Part shown: positions 51,479 to 60,224 of the stretch, in pieces
Numbering within the stretch: position 1 is the first letter of the stretch
Layout of the letters: every line of letters begins with the position of its first letter
Made by a program: the position numbers and the translations under genes
From: Flavobacteriales bacterium
GTDB lineage: Bacteria; Bacteroidota; Bacteroidia; Flavobacteriales; Flavobacteriaceae
Length of the DNA stretch: 64,000 nt
Direction of reading: 5' to 3'
Assembly (NCBI GenBank): GCA_020635875.1
Contig: JACJYY010000006.1
Span: forward strand, 62,001 to 126,000
The notes under the pieces: generated by a model
Seen by the model: the letters and a program-made list of their open reading frames with translations, nothing else
What the model was told of the DNA's origin: nothing
Databases searched by the model: none

Positions 51479-52527
51479 TTTCTGAATTTCATTAATAGTT
51501 TGGCAATATTTTTCTTATACCCTTTAAAATATTTCTCAACAAACTTAAACAAATAAAATCTTCTTTTTTTTAGAACCCAATAAAGTGTTGGATAATTCTC
51601 TACTTTTTCGGTTCCAAATGACTTTTTGAACCTTAAAACACCTTCTGTTCCTCCTATACAAAAATCGTAATATCTTATTTTTTTATCTATAGCATATTGA
51701 ATCATTGAAAAATGCATAAAAACAGATACCTGCAACGATTGATACTCCTTTATAACACCACCATTGATATAAGACATCATGTTATCTGTTTTAACTAAAT
51801 ACAACGATCCTATTAATTTATCATCTAAAAATGCCCCAATAATTATTGTTTTTCCTTCCGATATAGTTTTTAAAAAATACTTTTTTAGGGAATTAAAGGG
51901 ACGTAATGAATATCCTTTGTCATTTCCGTTTTTCTCAAAACATTTATACGCCTCACGTATATCAGTCTCTTTATTTAAAAACCTTATCTCTAAATTGGAA
52001 TTCAAGGACTTTTTAAGATTTCTTTTTAGGTTTTTCGAAAACAGTTGGTGTATTTCCTCAATTCTCTTACCTTTTAAATCAATCAATCTATACCCCATAA
52101 TCGGGCCAATAGGCTTAAATGCAATGCCCAAAGTTGGCTCAATACTTTTAAACTTTAACAAAGAAAAATTTTGATTTAACCTCAATTGATAAGGAATAGT
52201 TACTTGAAAAACACAAGATTTTTTTTGTTGTGCTCTTTCGATTAGCTTAAGTAGAATACCTTGCAAAAGATGCTCATTGCCTGAAGTAATTATTGGACCT
52301 ACTGGAACGACCGCAAAATTAAAACCTAGTATCTCTGCATATACAATTATACACCCACACTTTATTGAGGAGTTTTCCTCCATAACGAACACCTCATTAT
52401 CAAACCCAAATTCTTTATACGAATTGCACCAATCTGGATACTGCGCATACACTCCCCTTATGTTAGTTCTAATAAAAACATCCCATTTATCAAGCCAAAT
52501 CTTCTCTGAAGTAAAAAAACTATTCAT
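51475..52527 (-). CDS. FemAB/GNAT-type acyl- or peptidyl-transferase
   Basis: 350-aa protein with the duplicated GNAT fold of the FemAB/BioF2-like group. The second domain has DKLIGSLYLVKTDNMMSYINGGVIKEYQSLQVSVFMHFSMIQYAIDKKIRYYDFCIGGTEGVLRFKKSFG, close to the FemAB pattern (Y/W DFG..RFK.GFG). Family members use aminoacyl-tRNA or acyl-CoA; in exopolysaccharide loci homologues are thought to add amino acids or acyl groups to sugars. The C-terminus is very basic (KKNIAKLLMKFRK). Overlaps the deacetylase-like gene by 8 bp and the methyltransferase by 4 bp. Confidence 0.8.
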   Translation of the reverse strand: MNSFFTSEKIWLDKWDVFIRTNIRGVYAQYPDWCNSYKEFGFDNEVFVMEENSSIKCGCIIVYAEILGFNFAVVPVGPIITSGNEHLLQGILLKLIERAQQKKSCVFQVTIPYQLRLNQNFSLLKFKSIEPTLGIAFKPIGPIMGYRLIDLKGKRIEEIHQLFSKNLKRNLKKSLNSNLEIRFLNKETDIREAYKCFEKNGNDKGYSLRPFNSLKKYFLKTISEGKTIIIGAFLDDKLIGSLYLVKTDNMMSYINGGVIKEYQSLQVSVFMHFSMIQYAIDKKIRYYDFCIGGTEGVLRFKKSFGTEKVENYPTLYWVLKKRRFYLFKFVEKYFKGYKKNIAKLLMKFRK

Positions 52528-54127
52528 TAATATATCTAAACATGTTATTTTGCAAACTTATTCCCTCTTCGAATTCAATTTCACCTGACTTATTTATATT
52601 GAATTTGACATCATTATAAACCTTATATGAGGCAAACAATTCATTTAGGGTAGGATTCCACAGTTTACCTTTGGATATACAATCTGACAAATACTCAAAA
52701 TTCCTATCCACAATTGGGTTAATCTTGTTTCCTTTGATCAATCTACCATGATGGTATTCCAGAGGCACTGAAAAGTAGGTATGAGCAATACAAACTCCTG
52801 ACTCCTCAATAAGCAAATCAAGTGCCACAGGATCTAATGATTTTTCAAAATCGATCATCTCTAAGGTCTGAAAACAATGAAATGATTCTCCGTTTAAGAC
52901 ATGTTCAAAAAACAAGGGAATGTATTTAGCTCTTGGATAAACCTTTTTGGAAGATTTTTTCCAAAAAATTACAACCGATAATATAGGAAAAAACACTTCA
53001 TATAGATTGCCTATAATTGCAAGTAAGCTTTTTACCTTTTTGTTTTTGATAAACGATTTAAAGTTCAAAGCTAACCTCTTATAATTTAATATTAACTTCT
53101 CTTCTGCAAAATAATGAAATAGAACATTTTTTAGCATTAGCATTGCTTTTATCTTAAAAGAGACGCCTTTATGAGATTTTAGGTAGGCTGATAAACAAAA
53201 ATGAGAAGGATTTAACTGATTTATTACATGAGTACTAGAAGTACCTGAATCTATATAATTCCACAGTAATTCGATCCCTTTTTTCTTCAACTCGTTTGCA
53301 AATTCCGCCTCATCAATATTGGAGTTTTTATACAGCGATAAGTTATAAGGCTGATAACCATGATCAATCCATGTACTAATACCTTTGTATTTACTCGTTG
53401 AAAAATCACGCCAACTTTCATCAATTGGTTTAATCGATTGTGTAAGAGAATGATATGCTAATTCATGTCCATCCTTCTCCCATTTCCAGAGTAAACCAAA
53501 ATCTCTCTCCATAGAAGCATTGTCTTTTCTTTTAGAGTAGTGATTTATAAAAAAACCTTTAGTTACTTTTATCTGGTGCTTTAAAAAAAAACTCCTTTGA
53601 ACCTCCAAGTTCTCGGCAGTATCGTAATCGCAATGATCCGTAAAACATATTATTCCTACAAAAGGAACCTTAGATCGACTGACTTCTAAAATACCTTTAT
53701 TGGTAAAAAACATTTTATACGTCTTAGGTACAGTCTGTATCGCACTAGAAACTACAGTTGTATTTTCAACACCAGTATAATCCACTACTGAGTTAATTCT
53801 CCCTTTGAAGTGGCAAGTCAAAACACTTTTGTCCTTTGAATTGAGTTCCCAAACGTATTTATTGTTTTCTGCTTGCAAATAAACTCCATTATTAAATTTA
53901 ATCGCTTTAACACAAAAATTATTTACAACTGAACAACTCTCAACGTCATGCCATGAGTAATCATAGCCTCTTATTTTATGAATATCTTTATTAAATCTAA
54001 TCCTAATAAAATCGACCTCTGAATCGACCCTAATCAATATTTCATTTGAAGTTTTACTTTCCAGTTTTCCTCCTTCTACAGAATGAAACAAATCAGACAC
54101 CAAATCATCTTTATTAATCCTCTCCAT
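52520..54127 (-). CDS. Divergent polysaccharide deacetylase-like protein
   Basis: 535-aa protein of uncertain family. An N-terminal beta-rich domain (about residues 1-140) is followed by a NodB-like barrel pattern: GIICFTDHCDYDT (about 155-167) where CE4 enzymes have TFDDG, GFFINHYS, DGHELAYHSLTQ (HExxxHS-like) and DHGYQPYN. A hydrophobic segment (SLLAIIGNLYEVFFPILSVVIFWKK) divides the domain, then FFEHVLNGESFHCFQTLEMIDFEKSL and HTYFSVPLEYHHGRLIKGN resume. The metal ligands are not in canonical order, so activity is doubtful or altered. The C-terminal ~60 residues are KNINKSGEIEFEEG-like. Context suggests glycan modification. Identity is tentative. Confidence 0.55.
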   Translation of the reverse strand: MERINKDDLVSDLFHSVEGGKLESKTSNEILIRVDSEVDFIRIRFNKDIHKIRGYDYSWHDVESCSVVNNFCVKAIKFNNGVYLQAENNKYVWELNSKDKSVLTCHFKGRINSVVDYTGVENTTVVSSAIQTVPKTYKMFFTNKGILEVSRSKVPFVGIICFTDHCDYDTAENLEVQRSFFLKHQIKVTKGFFINHYSKRKDNASMERDFGLLWKWEKDGHELAYHSLTQSIKPIDESWRDFSTSKYKGISTWIDHGYQPYNLSLYKNSNIDEAEFANELKKKGIELLWNYIDSGTSSTHVINQLNPSHFCLSAYLKSHKGVSFKIKAMLMLKNVLFHYFAEEKLILNYKRLALNFKSFIKNKKVKSLLAIIGNLYEVFFPILSVVIFWKKSSKKVYPRAKYIPLFFEHVLNGESFHCFQTLEMIDFEKSLDPVALDLLIEESGVCIAHTYFSVPLEYHHGRLIKGNKINPIVDRNFEYLSDCISKGKLWNPTLNELFASYKVYNDVKFNINKSGEIEFEEGISLQNNMFRYINE

Positions 54128-54134
54128 AAATAAA

Positions 54135-55700
54135 TTAAGATATTTGATTCAATAGTTTATTTGCCCAAAATTTGGATCTCTCCCATTGCTTACGAAAACG
54201 CAGTACCGAATTCAATGTTTTAGAATTAGTTACAATTTTTATGAATAAGAGAGTCTTGTACCCACGTAATTGATTTAATGTATAATACTTCAGGTGATTC
54301 AACATAATTGCGGGAGAAGGCTTTGGACCAATTTTCTCTGAGTCCCATGGTTGAATGAACTTTGACCGAAATCCTCCAATAGGTGCTTTCAAATGAAAAA
54401 CTGACGGTTCAGGAGCGTATAACACATCGACACCACTATTAATCAATTGCATACCAAAATCTGTATCTTCACCGTACCGGAACTCATACCTCAAATCAAA
54501 TGAAAGCCCTTGAAGTTTATCCTTTCTAACTAAGCCAGAACAGCTACCAAAATTACCCCACTGAATGATTTTATTAAAAACCTTTTTTTCTCCCTTTTGG
54601 TAACAATAAAAGGTGAAAGCTTCATTCCCTGTCTTTTCTGCTACTTTTAAGGCATCAGAAATGAAATCTGTTTCAATTCTTATATCGTCATCTGCAAAAA
54701 ACACCCAATCACTTTTTACATAGGCTAAAGCCATATTTCTTGCGTTACAAGCTCCTGTTTGTCTTGTAAATTCATGGATTATTGAGAATGGCCAATTGTA
54801 AGATAAATATTCCAGTTCAGAAACAGATCCTTCTAATGGATTTTGTTCAATAATTATCACTCTTTTTGGCAAAACACTTTGTTTTGACAAATCTTTTAAA
54901 ACATCGTGTAGTGGTTGTTTCCGTCCAATTGTCGGTATTAAAACATCAATGCTATTTGTTCCGTCAAACGATTTACAAGATTTCATTTGAACATCATCAT
55001 AAAAGTCCTCGGGCAATTCTATGTGTGAATATTTTAATGAAGACAAGAATTCTATTATTTTAAATTTCTTGTTATAAACGGATAAAAACCATAATAATAA
55101 AAATGTCCATTTTGGTTTAAAATGATTCTTAACAAATTTAAACAGCTCAAAATAATTTACCTTTGAAGCCTTTAATTTGTACTCTTTCGAATCCATATTT
55201 ATAAGTTTCGGCTCCGAATAACCAAGAATTCCAACCAACATTGATAACTTACAAATTGACACTAAAAAATAATCAAAGCTATCATTATTGTACTGCATTG
55301 AGCTCTTCTCAAAAAACGAATTAAATACAGACGCATGAAGTCCACCAACGTCAGAACTCATTTGCCAAGTTGGAAAACGAACAGACCTATTAATCTTCAT
55401 AAAAGTTGTGGTATCTATATAGTCAAGATTGTCCCCAAAATATGAATCATGAAGGACACTATAAGAAAGCATTAATTTATCATGATCAAAAAGAGACGTA
55501 ATAGAGGAAAAATCCACAAAGTCTTTCAATTTAATATTTACCCAAATTATAAGATGGTTTGGATTCTCAAACGCCAACCTTTTTACTACATTAACAATCT
55601 TTTCACTCCCTTTGATCTCAATTTTAGAGGCAATCTTTGAATTATAAACTTCTACAACCACTTTTGTATCATGGTAAATTGCAATTATATCTCTCATCAC
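54135..55700 (-). CDS. Two-part protein with C-terminal glycosyltransferase family 2 domain
   Basis: 521 aa. The C-terminal half is a GT-A enzyme: SIDVLIPTIGRKQPLHDVLKDL (from about residue 251), VIIIEQNPLEGS, CNARNMALAYVKSDWVFFADDDIRIETDFISDAL (DDD metal site) and FRYGEDTDFGMQLI. The N-terminal ~245 residues (IAIYHDTKVVVEVYNSKIASKIE... DVGGLHASVFNSFFEKSSMQYNNDSFDYFLVSICKL) look like a second GT-A-type region, without a clear DxD, so this may be a tandem or bifunctional enzyme. The 3' end overlaps the 5' end of its downstream gene region by spacing of 7 bp only; the upstream GT4 stop overlaps its start by one base. Confidence 0.75.
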   Translation of the reverse strand: MMRDIIAIYHDTKVVVEVYNSKIASKIEIKGSEKIVNVVKRLAFENPNHLIIWVNIKLKDFVDFSSITSLFDHDKLMLSYSVLHDSYFGDNLDYIDTTTFMKINRSVRFPTWQMSSDVGGLHASVFNSFFEKSSMQYNNDSFDYFLVSICKLSMLVGILGYSEPKLINMDSKEYKLKASKVNYFELFKFVKNHFKPKWTFLLLWFLSVYNKKFKIIEFLSSLKYSHIELPEDFYDDVQMKSCKSFDGTNSIDVLIPTIGRKQPLHDVLKDLSKQSVLPKRVIIIEQNPLEGSVSELEYLSYNWPFSIIHEFTRQTGACNARNMALAYVKSDWVFFADDDIRIETDFISDALKVAEKTGNEAFTFYCYQKGEKKVFNKIIQWGNFGSCSGLVRKDKLQGLSFDLRYEFRYGEDTDFGMQLINSGVDVLYAPEPSVFHLKAPIGGFRSKFIQPWDSEKIGPKPSPAIMLNHLKYYTLNQLRGYKTLLFIKIVTNSKTLNSVLRFRKQWERSKFWANKLLNQIS

Positions 55701-56848
55701 TATTTTTCAATAAGCTCTTTATAAAAACAAATATTTTCCAACACTTTTTTTTCTATGTCAAAGGTCCTTTCCACATATTCCCTAGCTTCTTTTCCAATTG
55801 AAGCACTAAGATTTTCATCTTTAATCAGTTGTACAATCTTATCTGCGTATTCATCATGATTAGCTGGATAAACCAGAAAACCACTTTCTCCATCAATCAT
55901 TAATTCTTGTGCCCAGCCAATATTACTATTAACTACAGGTCTCTTTAATGCCATAGACTCAATTGTTACCATACCAAGTGTTTCAGCGAAAGTCGGAAAA
56001 ACACATACATTAGCTTTCCTAATATAGTTTTGAACTGTTTGATAAGGAATCTTACCTAAATACTCGACATTTGAAATATCATCTTCTGAAAATTCTTTCT
56101 TAAGAATGTCCCATGTAGAAGAGTTTCCAGTTTGGACATCACCCGAATCACCTCCAATTAATACCAATTTTGAGTTGGTTACTTGTTCTCTCACTTTCCT
56201 AAAAATACTGGGCAATTCAAATACGCCTTTTTTACGGATTATGGTTCCAATGTACAACACCACACCCTTTGAGTAATCGGTTAATGATTCATTTTCAAAT
56301 TGACCTAAATTTAAACCGTAATGTATTTTTTTTACTTTTTTTGGATCAATTCCAAAAAGTTTTGCTGATTCATTTCCAGCGTATTGAGTAGGTGCTATAT
56401 AACCCTGAGCTCCTCTTACTGCCAGAGTTTCAAACAATCTATTTTTGCCCTTTTGCTTTCGATTTTCTAATTGACAGAAATAGGTGTCACTTCCATGAAA
56501 ACGTATAACTAATGGGACATCAAACCTCATAAAAGCGGTTATACCAGTCCAATCTGCTGCTTCAATCAAATCAATTTTCTTTTCCTTAACGACAGCATTC
56601 ACATAATTTTGAATTTGCTTTCTCACAAAATACCATTGTGCAAACTTATATGGCTTTGAACAAATCTTATGAAATGAAATACCACCTTGCTCGAAGACTT
56701 CTGATTTATCTTGCCCATAAACAACAATTGTCACCTCAACTCCCTTCTTTACTAGTTCTTGGGCTAAATTGCTTATACTAGTTCCTAGCCCTCCAGAATG
56801 ACTGACTTTAGGATGTGGATATTCGGGTGTAAGGTAGGCTATGTGCAT
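55700..56848 (-). CDS. Glycosyltransferase family 4
   Basis: 382-aa GT-B enzyme: MHIAYLTPEYPHPKVSHSGGLGTSISNLAQEL (acceptor loop), VVLYIGTIIRKKGVFELPSIF, VCVFPTFAETLGMVTIESMALKRPVVNSNIGWAQELM (E-x7-E, about residues 285-315) and ESGFLVYPANHDEYADKI. Family placement is secure; the sugar is unknown. A 163-bp gap with no gene or recognisable signal separates it from the MBOAT gene upstream. Confidence 0.88.
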   Translation of the reverse strand: MHIAYLTPEYPHPKVSHSGGLGTSISNLAQELVKKGVEVTIVVYGQDKSEVFEQGGISFHKICSKPYKFAQWYFVRKQIQNYVNAVVKEKKIDLIEAADWTGITAFMRFDVPLVIRFHGSDTYFCQLENRKQKGKNRLFETLAVRGAQGYIAPTQYAGNESAKLFGIDPKKVKKIHYGLNLGQFENESLTDYSKGVVLYIGTIIRKKGVFELPSIFRKVREQVTNSKLVLIGGDSGDVQTGNSSTWDILKKEFSEDDISNVEYLGKIPYQTVQNYIRKANVCVFPTFAETLGMVTIESMALKRPVVNSNIGWAQELMIDGESGFLVYPANHDEYADKIVQLIKDENLSASIGKEAREYVERTFDIEKKVLENICFYKELIEK

Positions 56849-57011
56849 TTAGTTAATTCTTTTCTTTACTAATTGGATTCACAATCATTTTCATCCCACT
56901 AAAACAAAAGCACAAAATTACTAAAATTAGACCGTTATTTATGCTTAAATAACGACTTGTTTAGCCAATGTATTAACATTTATTTCACAAAAATAAAAAG
57001 CTAACGATTTT

Positions 57012-58445
57012 CTAAAACTGAAAATAGATAAACTCTTTATAATCCGAGTAAACCCCAAACATATACATTGCAATAATTGCCGCGCTAATCTTAAACCAAC
57101 TAAACTTTCCTGAGAGCGGTTCTACCTTATGTCTATTAAACCACTCAACAAACACAAAAACAACAATCATCATTAATAGCTCTAGGCTATATCTTTCATT
57201 GTTCAAATACTGGATTTTGAACGTTAGATCGGTCACCAAACGTCTAATATAACTTACCGCTTCTTCCAATGATTGTGCCCTAAAGAAGATCCATGCCAAA
57301 CAGGTCAAAATAAAGGTTTGAATAATCCCAAACGCAATCCTTACTCCTTCAAAACCATTCGGAATAATAATGTTTCCTGTATTACTTCTATTCTTTTCCC
57401 TGAGTAGAAGAGGTAAAAAATACAACGCATTTAATCCACCCCAGATTAAGAATGTCCAATTTGCTCCATGCCAAAAACCACTAACAAGAAATATAGCAAA
57501 AGTGTTTCTAATTTTCATTCTCATTCCCCCTCTACTTCCTCCTAGTGGAATATATAGGTAATCTCTAAACCATGAAGACAATGAAATATGCCACCTTCTC
57601 CAAAACTCTGCAATGTCTCTTGAAAAATAAGGATAGTCGAAATTCTTTAACAATTCTATCCCAAATAATTTTGACGTTCCCAATGCAATATCTGAATACC
57701 CCGAAAAATCACCATAAATCTGAAAGGCAAAATAAATTGACCCTAATACTAATGACAGGGTATTCATGCTCTCATAATTATCAAAGATAGCATTAGCATA
57801 AACGGCGCAACTATCCGCAATAACCACTTTCTTCACCAGCCCCCAAATTATTTGATACACACCCGCTTTAGCCTTTTCAAAATTAAACTCTCTTTTGATT
57901 TTCACTTGAGGTAACAAATGTGTCGCTCTCTCTATAGGCCCTGCAACCAACAAAGGAAAATAACTCACAAACAGCGAATAATCTATGAAGTTTTTCTCTG
58001 CTGATATACGCCTGTAATATATATCTATAACATATGACAAACCATGAAATGTGTAAAAAGATATACCCACAGGAAGTATTAGCTTTAACAAAACTGGAGT
58101 AACGGTCAAGCCAAAACTTGCCAACATATCAGTAAATGACTGAGCGAAAAAATCATAATATTTAAACACCCCTAAAAACCCAAGGTTGATTCCCGTAGTT
58201 AACCACAGCCACATTTTTCTCTTTTGATCTGAGGATGATTTCTCCATCATTAAGGCGGCAGTAAAATCTAATACAGTAGAAAAAATTAGCAAAAACAGAA
58301 AGCGCCAATCCCAACAGGAGTAGAAATAATAACTTGCTAAAATGAGCAGCAGATTTTGCTGTGTCTTATTCTTTTTAAAAACAAGCCAGTAAAGTATAAA
58401 GACAATAGGTAAAAAAACAGCGTATGTAAAAGAATTAAAAAACAT
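57012..58445 (-). CDS. MBOAT family O-acyltransferase (AlgI/DltB-like)
   Basis: 477-aa polytopic membrane O-acyltransferase that moves acyl groups to the outside for extracellular glycan acetylation. About 11 helices. Family motifs: LPVGISFYTFHGLSYVIDIYYR, FVSYFPLLVAGPIERATHLLPQ, QIYGDFSGYSDIALGTSKLFGIEL, FPYFSRDIAEFWRRWHISLSSWFRDYLYIPLGGSRGG and the catalytic-histidine FLVSGFWHGANWTFLIWGGL. It is followed by an SGNH-like gene 10 bp away, as algI/algX-type pairs are. The acetylated sugar is unknown. Confidence 0.93.
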   Translation of the reverse strand: MFFNSFTYAVFLPIVFILYWLVFKKNKTQQNLLLILASYYFYSCWDWRFLFLLIFSTVLDFTAALMMEKSSSDQKRKMWLWLTTGINLGFLGVFKYYDFFAQSFTDMLASFGLTVTPVLLKLILPVGISFYTFHGLSYVIDIYYRRISAEKNFIDYSLFVSYFPLLVAGPIERATHLLPQVKIKREFNFEKAKAGVYQIIWGLVKKVVIADSCAVYANAIFDNYESMNTLSLVLGSIYFAFQIYGDFSGYSDIALGTSKLFGIELLKNFDYPYFSRDIAEFWRRWHISLSSWFRDYLYIPLGGSRGGMRMKIRNTFAIFLVSGFWHGANWTFLIWGGLNALYFLPLLLREKNRSNTGNIIIPNGFEGVRIAFGIIQTFILTCLAWIFFRAQSLEEAVSYIRRLVTDLTFKIQYLNNERYSLELLMMIVVFVFVEWFNRHKVEPLSGKFSWFKISAAIIAMYMFGVYSDYKEFIYFQF

Positions 58446-58455
58446 ATCTACCTAT

Positions 58456-59355
58456 TTATTGTTCCAAAATTCTGTTTGCAATAACTGCTGAAAACTCATT
58501 GGCTCCTTCATAATTAAGATGGTAACCATTTTTGAACTTTTCGGATTCTGGTACCAATTGAGAAAAATCCCAGATTGCCTCATACCTCTTGGTTAATTTT
58601 TCAATGAAATGAATATTTTTAGTATCCGACCTAAAAGGCGCCACAAAATACAAATAATTTATTTCCATTTTCTCTAACAGAGATTGAATCTCTTGATTAT
58701 ATGGATTATCGTCTTTCACTCGCTCCGGTAATTCACGTTGCCAAGCATGTCCAGAACCAATCAATGGCACAAAGCCTTTGTTCTTTTCAAACTTATTTCC
58801 TCCATAAGCAGCCGCCAGCAAACTTCTTAATCCTAATTTTGCATCACTTTTAGCGTATCGATAAAACGGCAGATTTCTTAAATAAAAGTAGTCATCTTCA
58901 TTGCTATAATACTCCGAAAAGGCTCCTCCTTCTTTAATGTAGGGTAACAAATCCACAAATAAAAAATTCGACTTATCAATAGAATTATAATAATAATCTG
59001 TTTGTATGTAAAGTTTTCCAACTTCTATTTTGTAATAATCTAAAAGCTTAATTATGATCAAAATATCTTGTGGCTTAGCGTCCATGATACCAAAATTAAC
59101 ACTCTGTCCTCCTGTAATGGAGTCGATTACATCTGGATTAATATGATTTACTACACGGGAGGAACCAATAAAAACATGATCAAATTTCTTACCCGACTGA
59201 GATTTAATAAAATCAATCCTAGTAGCGTCAATTTTATTTGTGTACAAATAGGTATATAAACCATCTAATGCAGCCCCTATAAACACTCCAACCAAAAACA
59301 TTTTTAACACAAAGAGTCCAAACTTTTTCAAAACTGAGTTGATTATATAATTCAC
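58456..59355 (-). CDS. SGNH-fold (DltD/AlgX-like) membrane-anchored protein
   Basis: 299 aa. One N-terminal helix (FGLFVLKMFLVGVFIGAALDGLYTYLY, about residues 12-38) anchors a periplasmic domain. Block I reads HVFIGSSRVVNHINPDVID (about 56-74, with the nucleophilic-type Ser), and the C-terminal block FKNGYHLNYEGANEFSAV (about 270-288) holds the catalytic His. Where the SGNH family has Asp three residues before that His, this protein has Asn (NGYH). It pairs with the MBOAT gene for acetyl transfer or carriage. Its ATG overlaps the pyruvyl transferase stop as ATGA. Confidence 0.75.
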   Translation of the reverse strand: MNYIINSVLKKFGLFVLKMFLVGVFIGAALDGLYTYLYTNKIDATRIDFIKSQSGKKFDHVFIGSSRVVNHINPDVIDSITGGQSVNFGIMDAKPQDILIIIKLLDYYKIEVGKLYIQTDYYYNSIDKSNFLFVDLLPYIKEGGAFSEYYSNEDDYFYLRNLPFYRYAKSDAKLGLRSLLAAAYGGNKFEKNKGFVPLIGSGHAWQRELPERVKDDNPYNQEIQSLLEKMEINYLYFVAPFRSDTKNIHFIEKLTKRYEAIWDFSQLVPESEKFKNGYHLNYEGANEFSAVIANRILEQ

Positions 59356-60164
59356 TTAAAAGGACAAACCTCCATTAATCCTTTCTTAAGTTTTTCTATT
59401 TTATTAGAATCAGGTAGTATTGATGGATTATCAAACAATCGCTCCATTTGTTCTTCTGTCATTTTGTCTGCATTGACTTCAGGCAAATAAAACGACAACC
59501 CAACTGATTCCATATAGTCCTCAAATTTCACATTGTCTCCGAACAATCGGTCTGAAAACTTTTGCCAAACAGCCGGAATTCGATACGCATGAGATACGAT
59601 TATCCCATGCAAAGAAGAAGATATAATTCTTTCACATGAACAAATCACGTCTGTAGTATACTCAATATCATCAGTCATCAAATCAATGACTACGATCTTC
59701 TCATTGTCTTTATACAAATCCTTTATCAACTCATAATCGTTGTAATGAGGCACAATTCCATAAGTGTATTTTTTGGATACCGATGGTGCATAATAATCTG
59801 GCAAAAGCAATGCCGGATCACCGTAGACCTCAGGCACATTATACCCTTTATCTAAAAGAAACTTCCTGGTGTGAGGCCCTCTTACAGCTAAAAATTTAGC
59901 GTTCTTCACATGTATATTTCGATCAATTATTCCACTTCCCCATACTACACATTTATGGTTTACGTTAGCCAATATACTACCAATAGTCACATATATTGGT
60001 GAAAACCAACCCCAAACAGAGAACTTTTTTGGCCATGCAAATTGCACTTCTTTTTTTGATATTTTTTCTACTAAATAACGACCTAATACATCCCCATAAT
60101 TTTCCTGACTTTTACCTTGAATGATTTTTTCGTTCCACCAAAAAAGCCTAATTGTTTTACTCAT
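59352..60164 (-). CDS. Polysaccharide pyruvyl transferase family protein
   Basis: 270-aa member of the PF04230 type. N-terminal MSKTIRLFWWNEKIIQGKSQENYGDVLGRYLVEKIS is the family's N[FY]GD entry motif; CVVWGSGIIDR, LAVRGPHTRKFL, VYGDPALLLPDYY, YGIVPHYNDYE and ERIISSSLHGIIVSHAYRIPAVW are all present. It would add a pyruvate ketal from phosphoenolpyruvate to a sugar of the repeat unit, giving negative charge. It overlaps the SGNH gene by 4 bp. Confidence 0.9.
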   Translation of the reverse strand: MSKTIRLFWWNEKIIQGKSQENYGDVLGRYLVEKISKKEVQFAWPKKFSVWGWFSPIYVTIGSILANVNHKCVVWGSGIIDRNIHVKNAKFLAVRGPHTRKFLLDKGYNVPEVYGDPALLLPDYYAPSVSKKYTYGIVPHYNDYELIKDLYKDNEKIVVIDLMTDDIEYTTDVICSCERIISSSLHGIIVSHAYRIPAVWQKFSDRLFGDNVKFEDYMESVGLSFYLPEVNADKMTEEQMERLFDNPSILPDSNKIEKLKKGLMEVCPFK

Positions 60165-60224
60165 CTAATGTAATTTGGGTTAAAATAGTCTTAGCTATTG
60201 CTCAAGTTGGCAACAAATATATTA

